A stretch of DNA of 64,000 nucleotides from Candidatus Nanopelagicaceae bacterium. GTDB taxonomy: Bacteria; Actinomycetota; Actinomycetes; Nanopelagicales; Nanopelagicaceae. Position 1 is the stretch's first letter; each line of letters starts with the position of its first letter. The notes beneath the pieces were generated by a model, which ran no database searches, had not been told where the DNA came from, and saw nothing but the letters and a program-made list of their open reading frames with translations. Where the stretch lies: the NCBI GenBank assembly GCA_018883345.1, contig VEQG01000002.1, forward strand, positions 33,708-97,707. Direction: 5' to 3'. The position numbers were made by a program, and so were the translations under genes. Below, one piece after another: positions 63,791 through 64,000 of the stretch.

Positions 63791-64000
63791 TGTCTTTCGG
63801 CCGCCGACTGGGAATCGATTACGGCCAGGTAAGAGTTGGTTTGGCCATTTGCGACAACGAAGGGCTGGTAGCGACACCCTTAACCACGTTAAAGAATGAT
63901 AAATCGCTATTTAACAACCTTGAAAATATTATCGCTGAAAATAATGTGGTCGGAATATTCCTTGGAAAGCCTAAGCATCTGAGTGGGGTCGAGGGTGCGA
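63790..64000 (+). CDS. ruvX: putative pre-16S rRNA nuclease RuvX/YqgF, N-terminal part (runs off window)
   Basis: The first 70 residues are visible: SFGRRLGIDYGQVRVGLAICDNEG with the acidic Asp-Tyr-Gly start of the YqgF/RNase H fold, followed by ATPLTTLKN and VVGIFLGKPKHLSG. YqgF is proposed to resolve junctions or trim pre-16S rRNA. Its ATG shares one base with the alaS stop (TGATG). Order alaS-ruvX matches other Actinobacteria, where mltG usually follows. The 3' end is beyond the window. Confidence 0.92.
   Translation, partial: MSFGRRLGIDYGQVRVGLAICDNEGLVATPLTTLKNDKSLFNNLENIIAENNVVGIFLGKPKHLSGVEGA

Noticed and set aside
1-64000. Search for mobile elements, prophage or defence islands
   Set aside because: No transposase, integrase, phage structural, restriction or CRISPR-associated protein pattern was seen, and gene order follows conserved actinobacterial blocks.

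Overview
The window is a gene-dense, AT-rich (roughly 42-45% GC, estimated by eye) stretch of a streamlined actinobacterial chromosome. The gene content and order are actinobacterial: a cytochrome bc-aa3 supercomplex with CtaF, a phosphatidylinositol-mannoside block (pgsA-patA-pimA), a DEDD/GIY-YIG fusion nuclease, DUF3043, DUF3046 and SCO2322-family proteins. The block thrS-HIT-pgsA-patA-pimA-pdxST-yebC-ruvCAB-secDF-relA-hisS-aspS-alaS-ruvX follows the order seen in Mycobacterium and Streptomyces. Low GC, almost no intergenic DNA and overlapping convergent genes suggest a free-living streamlined lineage such as the freshwater acI group (Ca. Nanopelagicales). That placement is inference, since no rRNA gene is present.

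Layout. 1-7 kb: end of a Gfo/Idh/MocA oxidoreductase, an FAD oxidoreductase, then on the minus strand pepA, lpdA, sucB and a TIGR01777 epimerase. 7-12 kb: gcvT, then a minus-strand operon of a secreted SCO2322-family protein and ECF transporter T, A and S parts. This operon is preceded by a compact cobalamin riboswitch with a classical terminator, so it is almost certainly a B12/corrinoid uptake system. 12-22 kb: aldo/keto reductase, DUF3043, an A-type Fe-S carrier, ctaC-ctaD-ctaF, uppP, and qcrB-qcrA-qcrC-ctaE on the opposite strand. 22-34 kb: a pseudo-receiver, trpD, a nuclease, an esterase, small transporters, ADH, MOSC protein, aquaporin, MFS, a sulfotransferase-like protein and a DrrAB-type ABC exporter. 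33.7-34.4 kb: tRNA-Gly, tRNA-Cys and tRNA-Val, with an orphan ManC-type cupin between Cys and Val. 34.5-64 kb: pabB-pabC, then the conserved thrS-to-ruvX block, which includes a lipoprotein plus FtsH-like membrane AAA+ metalloprotease inserted between aspS and alaS.

Expression architecture is the most distinctive signal. About twenty transcription-unit-leading genes have a TANNNT hexamer at nearly fixed distance (13 of them exactly at -12 to -7) before the start codon and no Shine-Dalgarno, which is the signature of leaderless mRNAs. Five divergent gene pairs share gaps of only 23-32 bp carrying two such facing boxes; in two pairs the boxes overlap by 2 bp. Nine of ten convergent junctions overlap or are 15 bp or less apart and lack a visible terminator. 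No insertion sequence, prophage, CRISPR array or defence island was seen. The only gap above 300 bp (11954-12266) holds the riboswitch.
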